From: Beijerinckiaceae bacterium
GTDB taxonomy: Bacteria; Pseudomonadota; Alphaproteobacteria; Rhizobiales; Beijerinckiaceae
Assembly (NCBI GenBank): GCA_947455285.1
Contig: CANGOK010000003.1
Coordinates: 1-41,504 of the forward strand
DNA length: 41,504 nucleotides
Reading direction: 5' to 3'
Shown here: piece by piece, positions 34,486 through 41,504 of the stretch
Position numbering within the stretch: position 1 is the first letter of the stretch
Layout: each line of letters starts with the position of its first letter
Position numbers and translations under genes: made by a program
The notes under the pieces: generated by a model
The model's database searches: none
Told to the model about the DNA's origin: nothing
The model's input: the letters and a program-made list of their open reading frames with translations, nothing else

Positions 34486-34967
34486 GCGCCGTGACCCGCG
34501 CCGAGGTTGAAGACTTCCTCTATCTGGAGGCCGATCTTCTCGACAACTGGAAGCTGCCCGAATGGGAAGCCCTGCTGACCGACGATGCGGGCTATTACAT
34601 CCCCGCGAATGATGATCCGCATGGCGACCATCGCAGCTCGCTCTTCATCATCGCTGACGATCGTGAGCGCATCCACCAGCGCATCATCCGCGTGATGGAT
34701 CCGAACTGCCATGCCGAATTCCCGAAGTCGCATCTATCGCGCATAGTGGGGAATGTGCGGATTCTTTCGCAGGATGGCGACACCGTTGTCGCCGCTTCGA
34801 CCTTCGTCCTCCATCGCTATCGCCGTTATGAGCGCATGGGCGAATATGTCGGCAACACCCGCCACACCCTGAAGCGCGTGGGCGACAGCTTCCGCATCAA
34901 GGAGCGCCGCGTGTTCCTTAAATCCCACGAGCTGGGCTCGTTGGGATCGGTGAGCTTCATTCTGTGA
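34482..34967 (+). CDS. aromatic ring-hydroxylating dioxygenase, beta subunit
   Basis: A product of 161 residues starting MSAVTRAEVEDFLYLEADLLD at the ATGA overlap with the alpha stop; an in-frame ATG at 34455 is inside alpha and rejected. Typical segments are WEALLTDDAGYYIP, HRSSLFIIADDRERIHQRIIRV, HLSRIVGNVRIL and the C-terminal KERRVFLKS. The small NTF2-like subunit builds the alpha3beta3 oxygenase and has no metal site. Repeat copy 2 follows 24 bases after its stop and may end the transcript. Confidence 0.93.
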   Translation: MSAVTRAEVEDFLYLEADLLDNWKLPEWEALLTDDAGYYIPANDDPHGDHRSSLFIIADDRERIHQRIIRVMDPNCHAEFPKSHLSRIVGNVRILSQDGDTVVAASTFVLHRYRRYERMGEYVGNTRHTLKRVGDSFRIKERRVFLKSHELGSLGSVSFIL

Positions 34968-34991
34968 CCATTACGCACGACCCCTCCGCTG

Positions 34992-35146
34992 CTCCCCTCC
35001 CCCTTGTGGGGAGGGGCCGGGGGTGGGGGTCGCGCGATTTCTGTAGTGAGCGCGTTAGTGAAGGGCGCTCACGATCAGCGCCTCACGACCCCCACCCCGT
35101 CCGCTGACGCGGCCGACCCTCCCCGCAAGTGGGAGGGTATTTTTTT
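34992..35146. repeat. palindromic intergenic repeat, copy 2, with terminal T run
   Basis: The left arm (34992-35016, core CTCCCCCTTGTGGGGAGGG) pairs with CCCTCCCCGCAAGTGGGAGGG (35118-35138) with two mismatches. The inner GGGTGGGGGTCG arm pairs with CGACCCCCACCCC near 35086-35098. It shares a 38-base identical block with copy 1 (35087-35124). Unlike copy 1, it is followed by TATTTTTTT (seven T at 35140-35146), so it may work as a terminator for the oxygenase transcript. The next binding-protein gene starts 69 bases further on. Confidence 0.85.
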
Positions 35147-35215
35147 GCGCGCCCTTTTGACAAAGCGCGTCATCTTTCTGACGATGCACCATAAACGCTG
35201 CTCACTGGAGCCCCT

Positions 35216-36193
35216 ATGGCCGATCTCGAACTCAAACTTGCCTGCTGGGATTATGACCGCACCCGGCCCCTCATCGACGGGCGTGTGAAGCCTGAGGGCA
35301 TCAAGCTCAATATCGAGGTGCTGCGGCCCCGGCAGATGTTCCCACGCATGCTGGAGCATCAGGAGTTCGACGCCAGCGAAATCTCCCTCGCCTCCCACGC
35401 AAGCCTTATCGGACGCGGCAATTCGCCATTCGTGGCGATCCCGGTCATGCTGTCGAAGATCTTCCGCCATTCCTGCTTTTATGTGCGAGCGGGCGCCGGC
35501 ATCGAAAAGCCGGAGGATCTGCGAGGCAAGCGCGTCGGCACGACCCAGTTCACCGCCACCGCAACCACATTCATGAAGGGCATGCTGCAGCATGAATATG
35601 GCGTGGCGCAGCACGAGATGCACTGGTTCATGGGCGGGCTCGACAAGCCGACCGAACATCCTCTGATCCCGCTCAACCTGCCCTCCAATGTGAAGCTCGA
35701 TTTCGTGCCAGAGGGAGATACGCTTGAGAAGATGATGGCGGAGGATCGGCTGGATGCGCTGATCTCGATCTATATCCCGCCGAGCTTCCTGAGGGGTTCG
35801 CCCCGCATCAAGCGGCTCTTCCCTGATTATAAGCAGGCCGAGAAGGACTACTTCCGCAAGACCGGGATTTTCCCGATCATGCACACGCTGGCCCTGCGCG
35901 CGGACACCTATCGGAACGATCCATGGATCGCGAAGAGCCTCTATGACGCCTTCGAGAAGGCCCGCGCGCTCGCCCTCGACGAGCTCTACGACACCGACGC
36001 CCTGCGCCTTGGCCTTCCATGGCTGCTGGAACATGTGGAGGAGCTGTGGTCGGTCTTTGGCGAGAACTGGTGGAGCTATGGCGTCGAGGCCAACCGCGCG
36101 ACCCTGACGGCTCTCGGCCAATATGTCTTCGAACAGGGCGTCTCGCCGCGCGTCGTCACGCCGGAGGATATGTATGTTCCGGAGCTTCGCTGA
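35216..36193 (+). CDS. Pht5-like / ABC substrate-binding-fold protein
   Basis: A product of 325 residues without a signal peptide. It resembles proteins often annotated as 4,5-dihydroxyphthalate decarboxylase: LKLACWDYDRTRPLIDGRV, PEGIKLNIEVLRPRQMFPRML, DASEISLASH and DLRGKRVGTTQFT. The whole has the two-domain periplasmic-binding fold (SsuA/NMT1-like). Enzyme and cytoplasmic ligand-binding roles are both possible. The lack of a signal peptide argues against a classical transporter receptor. It follows the dioxygenase genes and repeat copy 2, so it may act on or bind a pathway intermediate. It overlaps mltB-like translation by 20 bases. Confidence 0.8.
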   Translation: MADLELKLACWDYDRTRPLIDGRVKPEGIKLNIEVLRPRQMFPRMLEHQEFDASEISLASHASLIGRGNSPFVAIPVMLSKIFRHSCFYVRAGAGIEKPEDLRGKRVGTTQFTATATTFMKGMLQHEYGVAQHEMHWFMGGLDKPTEHPLIPLNLPSNVKLDFVPEGDTLEKMMAEDRLDALISIYIPPSFLRGSPRIKRLFPDYKQAEKDYFRKTGIFPIMHTLALRADTYRNDPWIAKSLYDAFEKARALALDELYDTDALRLGLPWLLEHVEELWSVFGENWWSYGVEANRATLTALGQYVFEQGVSPRVVTPEDMYVPELR

Positions 36194-37373
36194 CGGCCTG
36201 ACTCGCCGCAGGTTCTGTATCGGCCTTGCGCTGATGGCCGCGCCAGCGCAGGCGCAGGACGGCGGCTTCTCTGCCTTTCTTGAAACGCTATGGCCCGCTG
36301 CGAAAGAACGGGGCGTTAGCCGGGCGACTTTCACGCGCGCGCTGAATGGATTGACGCCGGACCCTGCTTTAATGGGAACCGGCGTCAAGCAGGCGGAGTT
36401 CGAACGCACCATCAAGGCCTATATCGAAGACGCCGTGACAGCGGGGCGCGTAGCGCGGGGAAAGGCGGCAGCGGAACGCTGGCGGGCTGAACTATCAACC
36501 ATCGAAAAGCGCTTCGGCGTTCCCTCGGAAATCATCCTCGCCATCTGGGGAATGGAGACGGACTTCGGGCGAGTCCATGGCGAGAAGGATGTGGTCCGCT
36601 CTATCGCCACCCTCGCCTATGCTCGCCGGGACAATCCGATCTTCGCGGAAGAATTCGTGGCTGCGCTCGTCATGCTGGAACGGGGCCTTGTCACGCGGGA
36701 GAGGTTCAAAGGCTCTTGGGCCGGCGCCATGGGCCATCCCCAATTCATGCCCTCGGCCTATCTGCGCCACGCCGTCGCCTATGCGGGAAATGGTCCGGCC
36801 GACATCTGGGCGTCCACGCCCGACGCGCTTGCGTCCATCGCCAATTTCATGGCGACGCAGGGCTGGACGCGTGGACTACCGTGGGGCTGCGAGGCGAAGC
36901 TTGCGGCCGGTTTCGACTGGGCGTCGCTGAAAGACCACGTGCGGGCCTTTGCGAGCAAAGGCGTGACGCCTGCGCACAGCCCTGCCCTTCCCGGCGCCGC
37001 TGAAGCGACGCTCTTCATGCCCGCAGGCGCGAGTGGCCCGGCCTTTCTGCTCACCGCCAATTACTGGCTGATCAAGCAGTATAACAATTCAGATTCCTAC
37101 GCCCTGTCGGTCGCCCTGCTCGGCGAGAAAATCGCTGGTCGCCCCGGCCTCACAAACCGCTGGCCCAAAGACTTCCGGCTGTTGTCGCGCACCGACCGCA
37201 TCCGCCTGCAGGAGATGCTGACCGACAAAGGCTTTTATGACGGCAAGATTGATGGCCGCTTTGGACCCGCCTCCAGAGACGCCATCCATCGCTTCCAACG
37301 GGCTGTGGGGATGCGCCCAGCTGATGGCTATCCTTCTGCCGCAGTTCTCGAACGGCTGAGCCAAAGAAACTAA
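36174..37373 (+). CDS. lytic murein transglycosylase (MltB/SLT_2 type) with PG-binding domain
   Basis: A product of 399 residues. ATG 36174 is fixed by GGAGG (36163-36167) although it lies inside the preceding gene; an in-frame ATG at 36123 is rejected. The N-terminus has TRRRFCIG (10-17), a twin-arginine-like signal ending near AQA (26-28). The catalytic Glu is E128 in IWGMETDFGR, with AMGHPQFMPSAYLRHAV further on. Residues about 342-390 form a PG_binding_1 domain. It cleaves murein with 1,6-anhydro ring formation during wall turnover. The end is convergent with the flippase-like gene (4-base overlap). Confidence 0.92.
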   Translation: MFRSFADGLTRRRFCIGLALMAAPAQAQDGGFSAFLETLWPAAKERGVSRATFTRALNGLTPDPALMGTGVKQAEFERTIKAYIEDAVTAGRVARGKAAAERWRAELSTIEKRFGVPSEIILAIWGMETDFGRVHGEKDVVRSIATLAYARRDNPIFAEEFVAALVMLERGLVTRERFKGSWAGAMGHPQFMPSAYLRHAVAYAGNGPADIWASTPDALASIANFMATQGWTRGLPWGCEAKLAAGFDWASLKDHVRAFASKGVTPAHSPALPGAAEATLFMPAGASGPAFLLTANYWLIKQYNNSDSYALSVALLGEKIAGRPGLTNRWPKDFRLLSRTDRIRLQEMLTDKGFYDGKIDGRFGPASRDAIHRFQRAVGMRPADGYPSAAVLERLSQRN

Positions 37374-38353
37374 GGCGCAGATTTCCGCCGGGCGCCGCCA
37401 GCTTCGAACAGCAGAACCAGAGCCCCCGGCGCCAGAACCGCCAGCAAGAACAGCGCGTGCTGCAGGAGAGCGGCCGCCAGCGCCACTTCGGGCGAAACGC
37501 CGGCCCATTGATAGGCTGCGACCACGGCCAATTCGTAAAGCCCCAAATTGCCAGCAGGGACCGGGATCATGGTCACGATGGCGATTGAGGCGACCACAAG
37601 CAGGATGATCTCGGGCCCCGCGGAGATGCCGCAGGCGCGCGCCACGAACCACGCGCTCAGGCCCTCGAGAAGGCGGCGCAGCAGCATGAAGAGCACGGCC
37701 CCGCCAAGCCGCGAAGGATTGCGGACGGCATCCAGATGCGCGGTCCAGTCCGCCAGATGCTCGATCCAGACACGGGCGCGGCCGCCAATCCGCGCTGCCA
37801 GTTTGTGAAGCAAGGCGCCAGAGCGACTAACGAAGATGAGGCCGATCAGCCCGCCGCCCATGCCCGCCAGCAACGCGGCGCCAATCCCACGCAAGATGGC
37901 CTCGCCGGGCGCGAGAACGAGAGCCGCCCCCACGAGTATGGTCTTCACCAATCCGGTCGTGAGCCCTTCCATGACCAGCAACGAAGCAGTTCGCGGCTTC
38001 GACAAGCCAAGGCGACCGGTGATGAGGACGAAAGCCGTCGCGCCTCCACCCACGACCGAGAAGGCCTGTATCGCCGCTGCCACTACGGCGAGAATTCGCG
38101 TCAGGCTGATGAGCGGAACCGGCGCCTTTCGACCGAGCAAACAAATCCAGCACAAAGCCCAAAGGGGCGTGTTGGCGAGGTTGATGAGAAATGCCACGAG
38201 CAGCCAGACCGCATCCGCGCGTCCCGCCGCAGCCAGAACCTCCGCCCATGAGAGTGATGACGCCGCATAGACCAGCCCCGCCGCCAGCACCGCCCAGACG
38301 GCGATCCAGATCAGGCGGGAGCGGCGAGAGGGAAATGTCGCAGCGACGGTCAT
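37370..38353 (-). CDS. LPG synthase-like/UPF0104 membrane protein
   Basis: A product of 327 residues starting MTVAATFPSRRSR; an in-frame ATG at 38407 adds 18 unlikely residues. About eight hydrophobic helices are visible, and the segment VPAGNLGLYELAVVAAY near the end is typical of the lysylphosphatidylglycerol synthase N-terminal (flippase) domain. There is no soluble synthase domain, so it is the short UPF0104/AglD-like form, proposed to move lipid-linked molecules across the membrane. The substrate is unknown. The start has no strong Shine-Dalgarno sequence. Confidence 0.8.
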   Translation of the reverse strand: MTVAATFPSRRSRLIWIAVWAVLAAGLVYAASSLSWAEVLAAAGRADAVWLLVAFLINLANTPLWALCWICLLGRKAPVPLISLTRILAVVAAAIQAFSVVGGGATAFVLITGRLGLSKPRTASLLVMEGLTTGLVKTILVGAALVLAPGEAILRGIGAALLAGMGGGLIGLIFVSRSGALLHKLAARIGGRARVWIEHLADWTAHLDAVRNPSRLGGAVLFMLLRRLLEGLSAWFVARACGISAGPEIILLVVASIAIVTMIPVPAGNLGLYELAVVAAYQWAGVSPEVALAAALLQHALFLLAVLAPGALVLLFEAGGARRKSAP

Positions 38354-38436
38354 GGGAGGCCATCTATAGGCCAGAGCGCAGTTGCGCGACAGGTCGGAAC
38401 CAACCATGATCCATTCAAATTCCGCAGGAGCCTTCC

Positions 38437-39228
38437 TTGAACGACACCCCTTCCCCGCCGCGCAAGCAGAGGCCCCCGCCGAAAGAGGCCTTCATCGACG
38501 CCATTGAGCATGTCTCGCCGGGATTGATCCGCATTTCCTGTTCGGGTCCGGAGCTGGCCCAATTCGCGCAGCCAAAGCCCGCTGGCCATATCAAGCTATT
38601 CTTCCCGCCCGAGGGCGTCGTCTGGCCATCGAAGGACCCCGCCTCCGAAATCCCAAGGCCGCCCTCGCGCACCTATACGCCGCGCCGTTTCGACCCCGCT
38701 CAAAACCGGCTCGAAATCGAATTCGTCCGCCACGGCCAAGGCCTCGCCTCGTCATGGGCGGAGCGGGCGCGCATTGGGGAACGGGTGCTGATCGGCGGCC
38801 CGGGCGGCGGCTACCCCGTTCCCGAAGACATCAGCGACATTGTCATCATCGCGGATGAGTCCGCCATCCCCGGCGCGGGAATGGTGCTTGAGGCATTGCC
38901 GCACGGCTGCCGGGCGAAGGTCATTTGCGAGATCGCGAACCGCAGTGAAGAGCGCGCGCTAAGCCCAAGCGTTGCTAGCACGCCAGTCTGGCTGCATCGC
39001 GACAATACTTCATTAGCACCAAGCGCTCTGCTTGAAGAATACGTCCGTTCCATGCCGACGCCTGCAAGCGACGCCTATTTCTGGGTCGCTTGCGAAGCCG
39101 CAGCCATGCGCCGCATTCGCGATCTACTCATCACGAAGCATGGCGCGGAGCGGACGCGCCTGCATACGCGTGGTTACTGGAAATTTGGAGAGACCAACCA
39201 TCCCGACCACGATTACGGGGCGGACTGA
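38437..39228 (+). CDS. siderophore-interacting FAD-binding protein
   Basis: A protein of 263 residues. The start is TTG 38437, fixed by CAGGAG at 38425-38430. The FAD-binding motif is RTYT (78-81) and the C-terminus GYWKFGETNHPDHDYGAD is the family end block. Middle segments GPGGGYPVPEDIS and DAYFWVACEAAAMRRIRDLL fit the NAD(P)H-binding half. Members reduce ferric siderophores to release iron in the cytoplasm. No siderophore transport genes are near. It is divergent from the flippase-like gene. Confidence 0.9.
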   Translation: MNDTPSPPRKQRPPPKEAFIDAIEHVSPGLIRISCSGPELAQFAQPKPAGHIKLFFPPEGVVWPSKDPASEIPRPPSRTYTPRRFDPAQNRLEIEFVRHGQGLASSWAERARIGERVLIGGPGGGYPVPEDISDIVIIADESAIPGAGMVLEALPHGCRAKVICEIANRSEERALSPSVASTPVWLHRDNTSLAPSALLEEYVRSMPTPASDAYFWVACEAAAMRRIRDLLITKHGAERTRLHTRGYWKFGETNHPDHDYGAD

Positions 39229-39306
39229 CGGCGCCCGGTTTCTTGCAACCAGGCGGATTTCGGCTAAGCTTGGCTGACATTGGGCTCCATCACGGGTTTT
39301 TCTCCG

Positions 39307-40359
39307 ATGCTTTTGCGTTGGTCATTCATCGCTTGTTTGGCGCTGTCGCCTTCAGCCTTCGCGCAAAATCATCAGGTGAGCCAATTAACCAGCGGCAATT
39401 GGAAGGGCGGCGCATATCTCGATGATAAAACCAACGCCTTCAGTTATTGCGCGATGTCTACAAAGTATAATTCCGGAATTACGGTCTTTTTCGCGATAGA
39501 CAACGCTCATGAATGGCGCATCGGCTTCTCATCGTCGCAATTCAGATTGCGCAAGGGAAACACATATACGATCGCCTATACGATAGACGGTGCTTCTGCG
39601 AGCACGATCAATGGCGTCGCCCGGAATGAAGATTACATAGTCGTCGAATTGCCCGCCAAATCTGCGCTCTTCGAACAGTTCCGCTACGGGACGATGCTTG
39701 CAACCTCGATCAACGGAAGCGTTCACAGATTCAGGCTGGATGGCACCTCGCGCGCGCTCTCGATCTTGCTTGATTGCGCGAACACGAATTATGCAACTGC
39801 AGGGCGCGGCATCGATCCACCACGCACAGGCTCTCCTCCACCCGCTGCGCCGGCGCAGTCATCGCCAACGGGCAGAACCATCTCGGCGAACGACAGGCTC
39901 GACGCCACGCGTTTCGTCGCCAACCTATTTTCGAGCGCAGACTTCCGCGACTATCGTTTCATGACTTCGGAAGAGCTGAACGACAGGAAAATGCCGGAAT
40001 TAGTGCGTAATAGCGATGTCGCTTGGGTGGCCCCAAACGCGATAGGGCTCCTGCACATTTTCTCCACGGCGGCGACTTCCATCGACGACCAGATCAGTTC
40101 GGCCATGGCGGATGACGCCAAGTCCTGCAAGGGCCGCTTCGCATCGGGCAAAATGCCTGATGAGGAAAATGCGAACTTCAAGCAGCTATTCACCGTCTGC
40201 GACGACAAGGACAACAGCTTCAACATTGAATACCTGTTCCTGCCGCGCAAGAACGGGCTGGCCTACCGTTTCGGAACCATGATCTTTGGACGGTCAGACA
40301 AGGCTCCTGAAAACAAGGGCCTGCGCGAGGCGCTTAAAAACGCATCCTACAATCCCTAA
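39307..40359 (+). CDS. secreted protein of unknown function
   Basis: A product of 350 residues starting MLLRWSF, with a signal peptide ending SAFA-Q. A further in-frame TTG at 39280 would add 9 residues, and neither start has a clear ribosome-binding site. The N-terminal half (AFSYCAMSTKYNSGITVFFA, WRIGFSSSQFRL, TYTIAYTIDG) looks like a beta-rich domain seen in uncharacterised Rhizobiales proteins. A Pro/Ser linker (about 166-190) leads to a helical C-terminal half with two cysteines. By eye the gene is less GC-rich than its neighbours, which may mean transfer or weak selection. Function not assigned. Confidence 0.7.
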   Translation: MLLRWSFIACLALSPSAFAQNHQVSQLTSGNWKGGAYLDDKTNAFSYCAMSTKYNSGITVFFAIDNAHEWRIGFSSSQFRLRKGNTYTIAYTIDGASASTINGVARNEDYIVVELPAKSALFEQFRYGTMLATSINGSVHRFRLDGTSRALSILLDCANTNYATAGRGIDPPRTGSPPPAAPAQSSPTGRTISANDRLDATRFVANLFSSADFRDYRFMTSEELNDRKMPELVRNSDVAWVAPNAIGLLHIFSTAATSIDDQISSAMADDAKSCKGRFASGKMPDEENANFKQLFTVCDDKDNSFNIEYLFLPRKNGLAYRFGTMIFGRSDKAPENKGLREALKNASYNP

Positions 40360-40366
40360 GTCGGTT

Positions 40367-40392
40367 GGCGAGGCGGAATGTGGCGCCTCGCC
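40367..40392. terminator. 9-bp hairpin between convergent genes
   Basis: GGCGAGGCG (40367-40375) pairs perfectly with CGCCTCGCC (40384-40392) around an 8-base loop, 7 bases after the end of the unknown secreted protein gene and 10 bases before the end of the small minus-strand gene. There is no T run on either side, so efficiency as an intrinsic terminator is doubtful. Confidence 0.5.
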
Positions 40393-40402
40393 CTCCTCCA
40401 GA

Positions 40403-40690
40403 TCAGTGGGCGTTGGTGGTGCAGCGTCCGTCGGCGATCTTGAAATAGACCGGGTCGCACGGGAGATTGTCGCTATTGCACATGCGGATGCAGTGGCCCC
40501 ATGGGTCCGGCCAATTGTAGCGATCCACATAACCGCCGATATCCCGGCCCTGGTAGAGCATCCGCCCGTCACGGGTGTGGTAATAGCTCGCATATGGGGG
40601 ACTGGGATATTGGCCCGCTAATGCGGGCGCGGCCGCGCCCAGCAAGGCTGCAGCCGCAACGGTGGCGGCGATGACGCGCCTCATGCTCAT
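40403..40690 (-). CDS. small secreted cysteine-containing protein
   Basis: A protein of 95 residues with a signal peptide ending ALA-G (24-26). The mature part is about 70 residues, Tyr/Asp-rich, with the repeated form YHTRDGRMLYQGRD and cysteines in GHCIRMCNSDNLPCDPVYF and DGRCTTNAH, likely forming two disulfides. An AGGAGTG site precedes ATG. It is not recognised as a known family. It is convergent with the larger unknown secreted protein, so both could be envelope proteins. The 215 bases upstream (40691-40905) show no other gene. Confidence 0.65.
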   Translation of the reverse strand: MSMRRVIAATVAAAALLGAAAPALAGQYPSPPYASYYHTRDGRMLYQGRDIGGYVDRYNWPDPWGHCIRMCNSDNLPCDPVYFKIADGRCTTNAH

Positions 40691-40905
40691 GCTTCACTCC
40701 TGTTGTTCCTGACCCCGGCCCCAAAGGCTGCCGACCGGGCGGCTGCGGACGTGAGGCCGCGCCACGCTCGCGTTCGGCGACGCGGGCACAGGGGGAAGCT
40801 TCTGAACTGCTGATCGGTTCCTGCGGCACGGGCGTCTTAAGCCATATTTACGAGCCAAGCCGACTGGCGTAGGCATAGGTTTCGAAACAATTTCAGGAGC
40901 CCGCA

Positions 40906-41504
40906 ATGATCTTCCGCCGCAACGAAGCCAAGGAATGGGCGCGCGAGAACATGCGCGGAATCTGGGCCGCCGCCCTGACCCCCTTCACCCCGGGCAGCCT
41001 GGCCATCGACGAGGCGGCCGTGCGCCGCAATTTCCGCCACTGGATCGAGGACCTCTCCATCGACGGGTTCTTCGTGGCGGGCAAGCAGGGCGAGTTCTTC
41101 TCGATGTCGCTCGCCGAGCGCAAACGGATCTTCGAGATCACAATGGAGGAGACGCAGGGCAAGGCCGGCTCAATCATGTCCTGCTCGGACCAGAACATGG
41201 ACACTGTCATCGAGCTTGCGAAACATGCACAGAAGATAGGCGCGACCTCCATCGTGGTCCATGCGCCCGTGCTGCATTTCACCCACAAGCAGGATGAAAC
41301 GCTCTACCAGTACTACAAGACGATCAGCGAAGAAGTGGACCTCGCCATCGCCATGTGGAGCCATCCGGACTCGGGCTATCTCATGAGTCCCGAACTCTGC
41401 GCGCGCATCGCCGAACTGCCGAACATCGTGGCGATCAAATATTCGGTGCCGCGCGAGATGTATGTGCGCCTCACCGAAATGGCGGGCGACAAGATCATCG
41501 TCTC
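40906..41504 (+). CDS. DapA-family lyase/aldolase, 5' part (runs off window)
   Basis: Starts ATG 40906 with CAGGAG at 40894-40899; 199 residues are visible. It has the TIM-barrel of the dihydrodipicolinate synthase/N-acetylneuraminate lyase family, with Schiff-base lysine K178 in IVAIKYS. Two usual features differ. The Thr-Thr pair of DHDPS is replaced by K60-Q61 (AGKQGEFFSMS), and the Tyr before the VPxRTG-type segment is W151 in MWSHPDSGY. It is therefore unlikely to be DHDPS itself and more likely acts on another keto-acid substrate. No signal peptide. The C-terminal third lies beyond the window. Confidence 0.8.
   Translation, partial: MIFRRNEAKEWARENMRGIWAAALTPFTPGSLAIDEAAVRRNFRHWIEDLSIDGFFVAGKQGEFFSMSLAERKRIFEITMEETQGKAGSIMSCSDQNMDTVIELAKHAQKIGATSIVVHAPVLHFTHKQDETLYQYYKTISEEVDLAIAMWSHPDSGYLMSPELCARIAELPNIVAIKYSVPREMYVRLTEMAGDKIIV

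Overview
The window reads as an ordinary chromosomal stretch of a GC-rich alphaproteobacterium, most likely of the order Hyphomicrobiales (Rhizobiales). Support comes from the parE, type 2 argC, M48/TPR protease, aroQ-accB-accC and double cold-shock-domain/DUF192 arrangements, and from a palindromic repeat of a style common in that order. No phage, insertion sequence, CRISPR array or rRNA was seen. One tRNA gene, tRNA-Pro(UGG), is present. Genus was not determined.

Layout. 1-4.7 kb: the 3' end of xdhC, parE (topoisomerase IV subunit B), a cytochrome b561 and a DEAD-box RNA helicase. 4.8-8.2 kb: three periplasmic solute-binding proteins in a row (two tandem NitT/TauT-type paralogues and one TctC/Bug type) with no permease or ATPase. 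8.3-12.4 kb: an FAH-family hydrolase, a bidirectional terminator, argC and an agmatinase/arginase-family gene on the minus strand, and a bicupin. 12.4-15.8 kb: a membrane sulfatase-fold (LTA-synthase-like) transferase convergent with a Tat-exported OpgD/OpgG glucan protein. 16.1-19.4 kb: a 3-hydroxybutyrate dehydrogenase-patatin operon with a PhaR-like site, then a cytochrome c'/dihaem cytochrome c pair. 19.4-25.5 kb: an aminotransferase, a BepA-like protease, a DsbA-like thioredoxin, and aroQ-accB-accC, in which AccB carries a histone-H1-like N-terminal tail. 25.6-28.2 kb: tRNA-Pro, a VOC protein, DUF192, a double cold-shock protein and an unknown membrane-anchored protein.

28.2-36.2 kb is the most distinctive part: a divergently transcribed catabolic cluster. 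The minus arm encodes a Rieske ferredoxin, an arylformamidase-like hydrolase, an MDR oxidoreductase, an LLM flavin monooxygenase and an acyl-CoA dehydrogenase. The plus arm encodes the alpha and beta subunits of a Rieske ring-hydroxylating dioxygenase, followed by a Pht5-like binding protein. Between the arms lie a perfect TTGGCA-N6-TGCCAA dyad and a TTGACA-N17-TATTCA promoter. The genes fit stepwise oxidation of an aromatic or N-heteroaromatic compound. The substrate is unknown, and no dedicated regulator or ferredoxin reductase is in the window.

36.2-41.5 kb: a lytic transglycosylase, a flippase-like membrane protein, a siderophore-interacting flavoprotein with a TTG start, two uncharacterised secreted proteins, and the 5' part of a DapA-family lyase/aldolase with atypical active-site residues.

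Two copies of a ~150-bp nested palindromic repeat lie just upstream of two of the orphan binding-protein genes (5859-6003 and 34992-35146).
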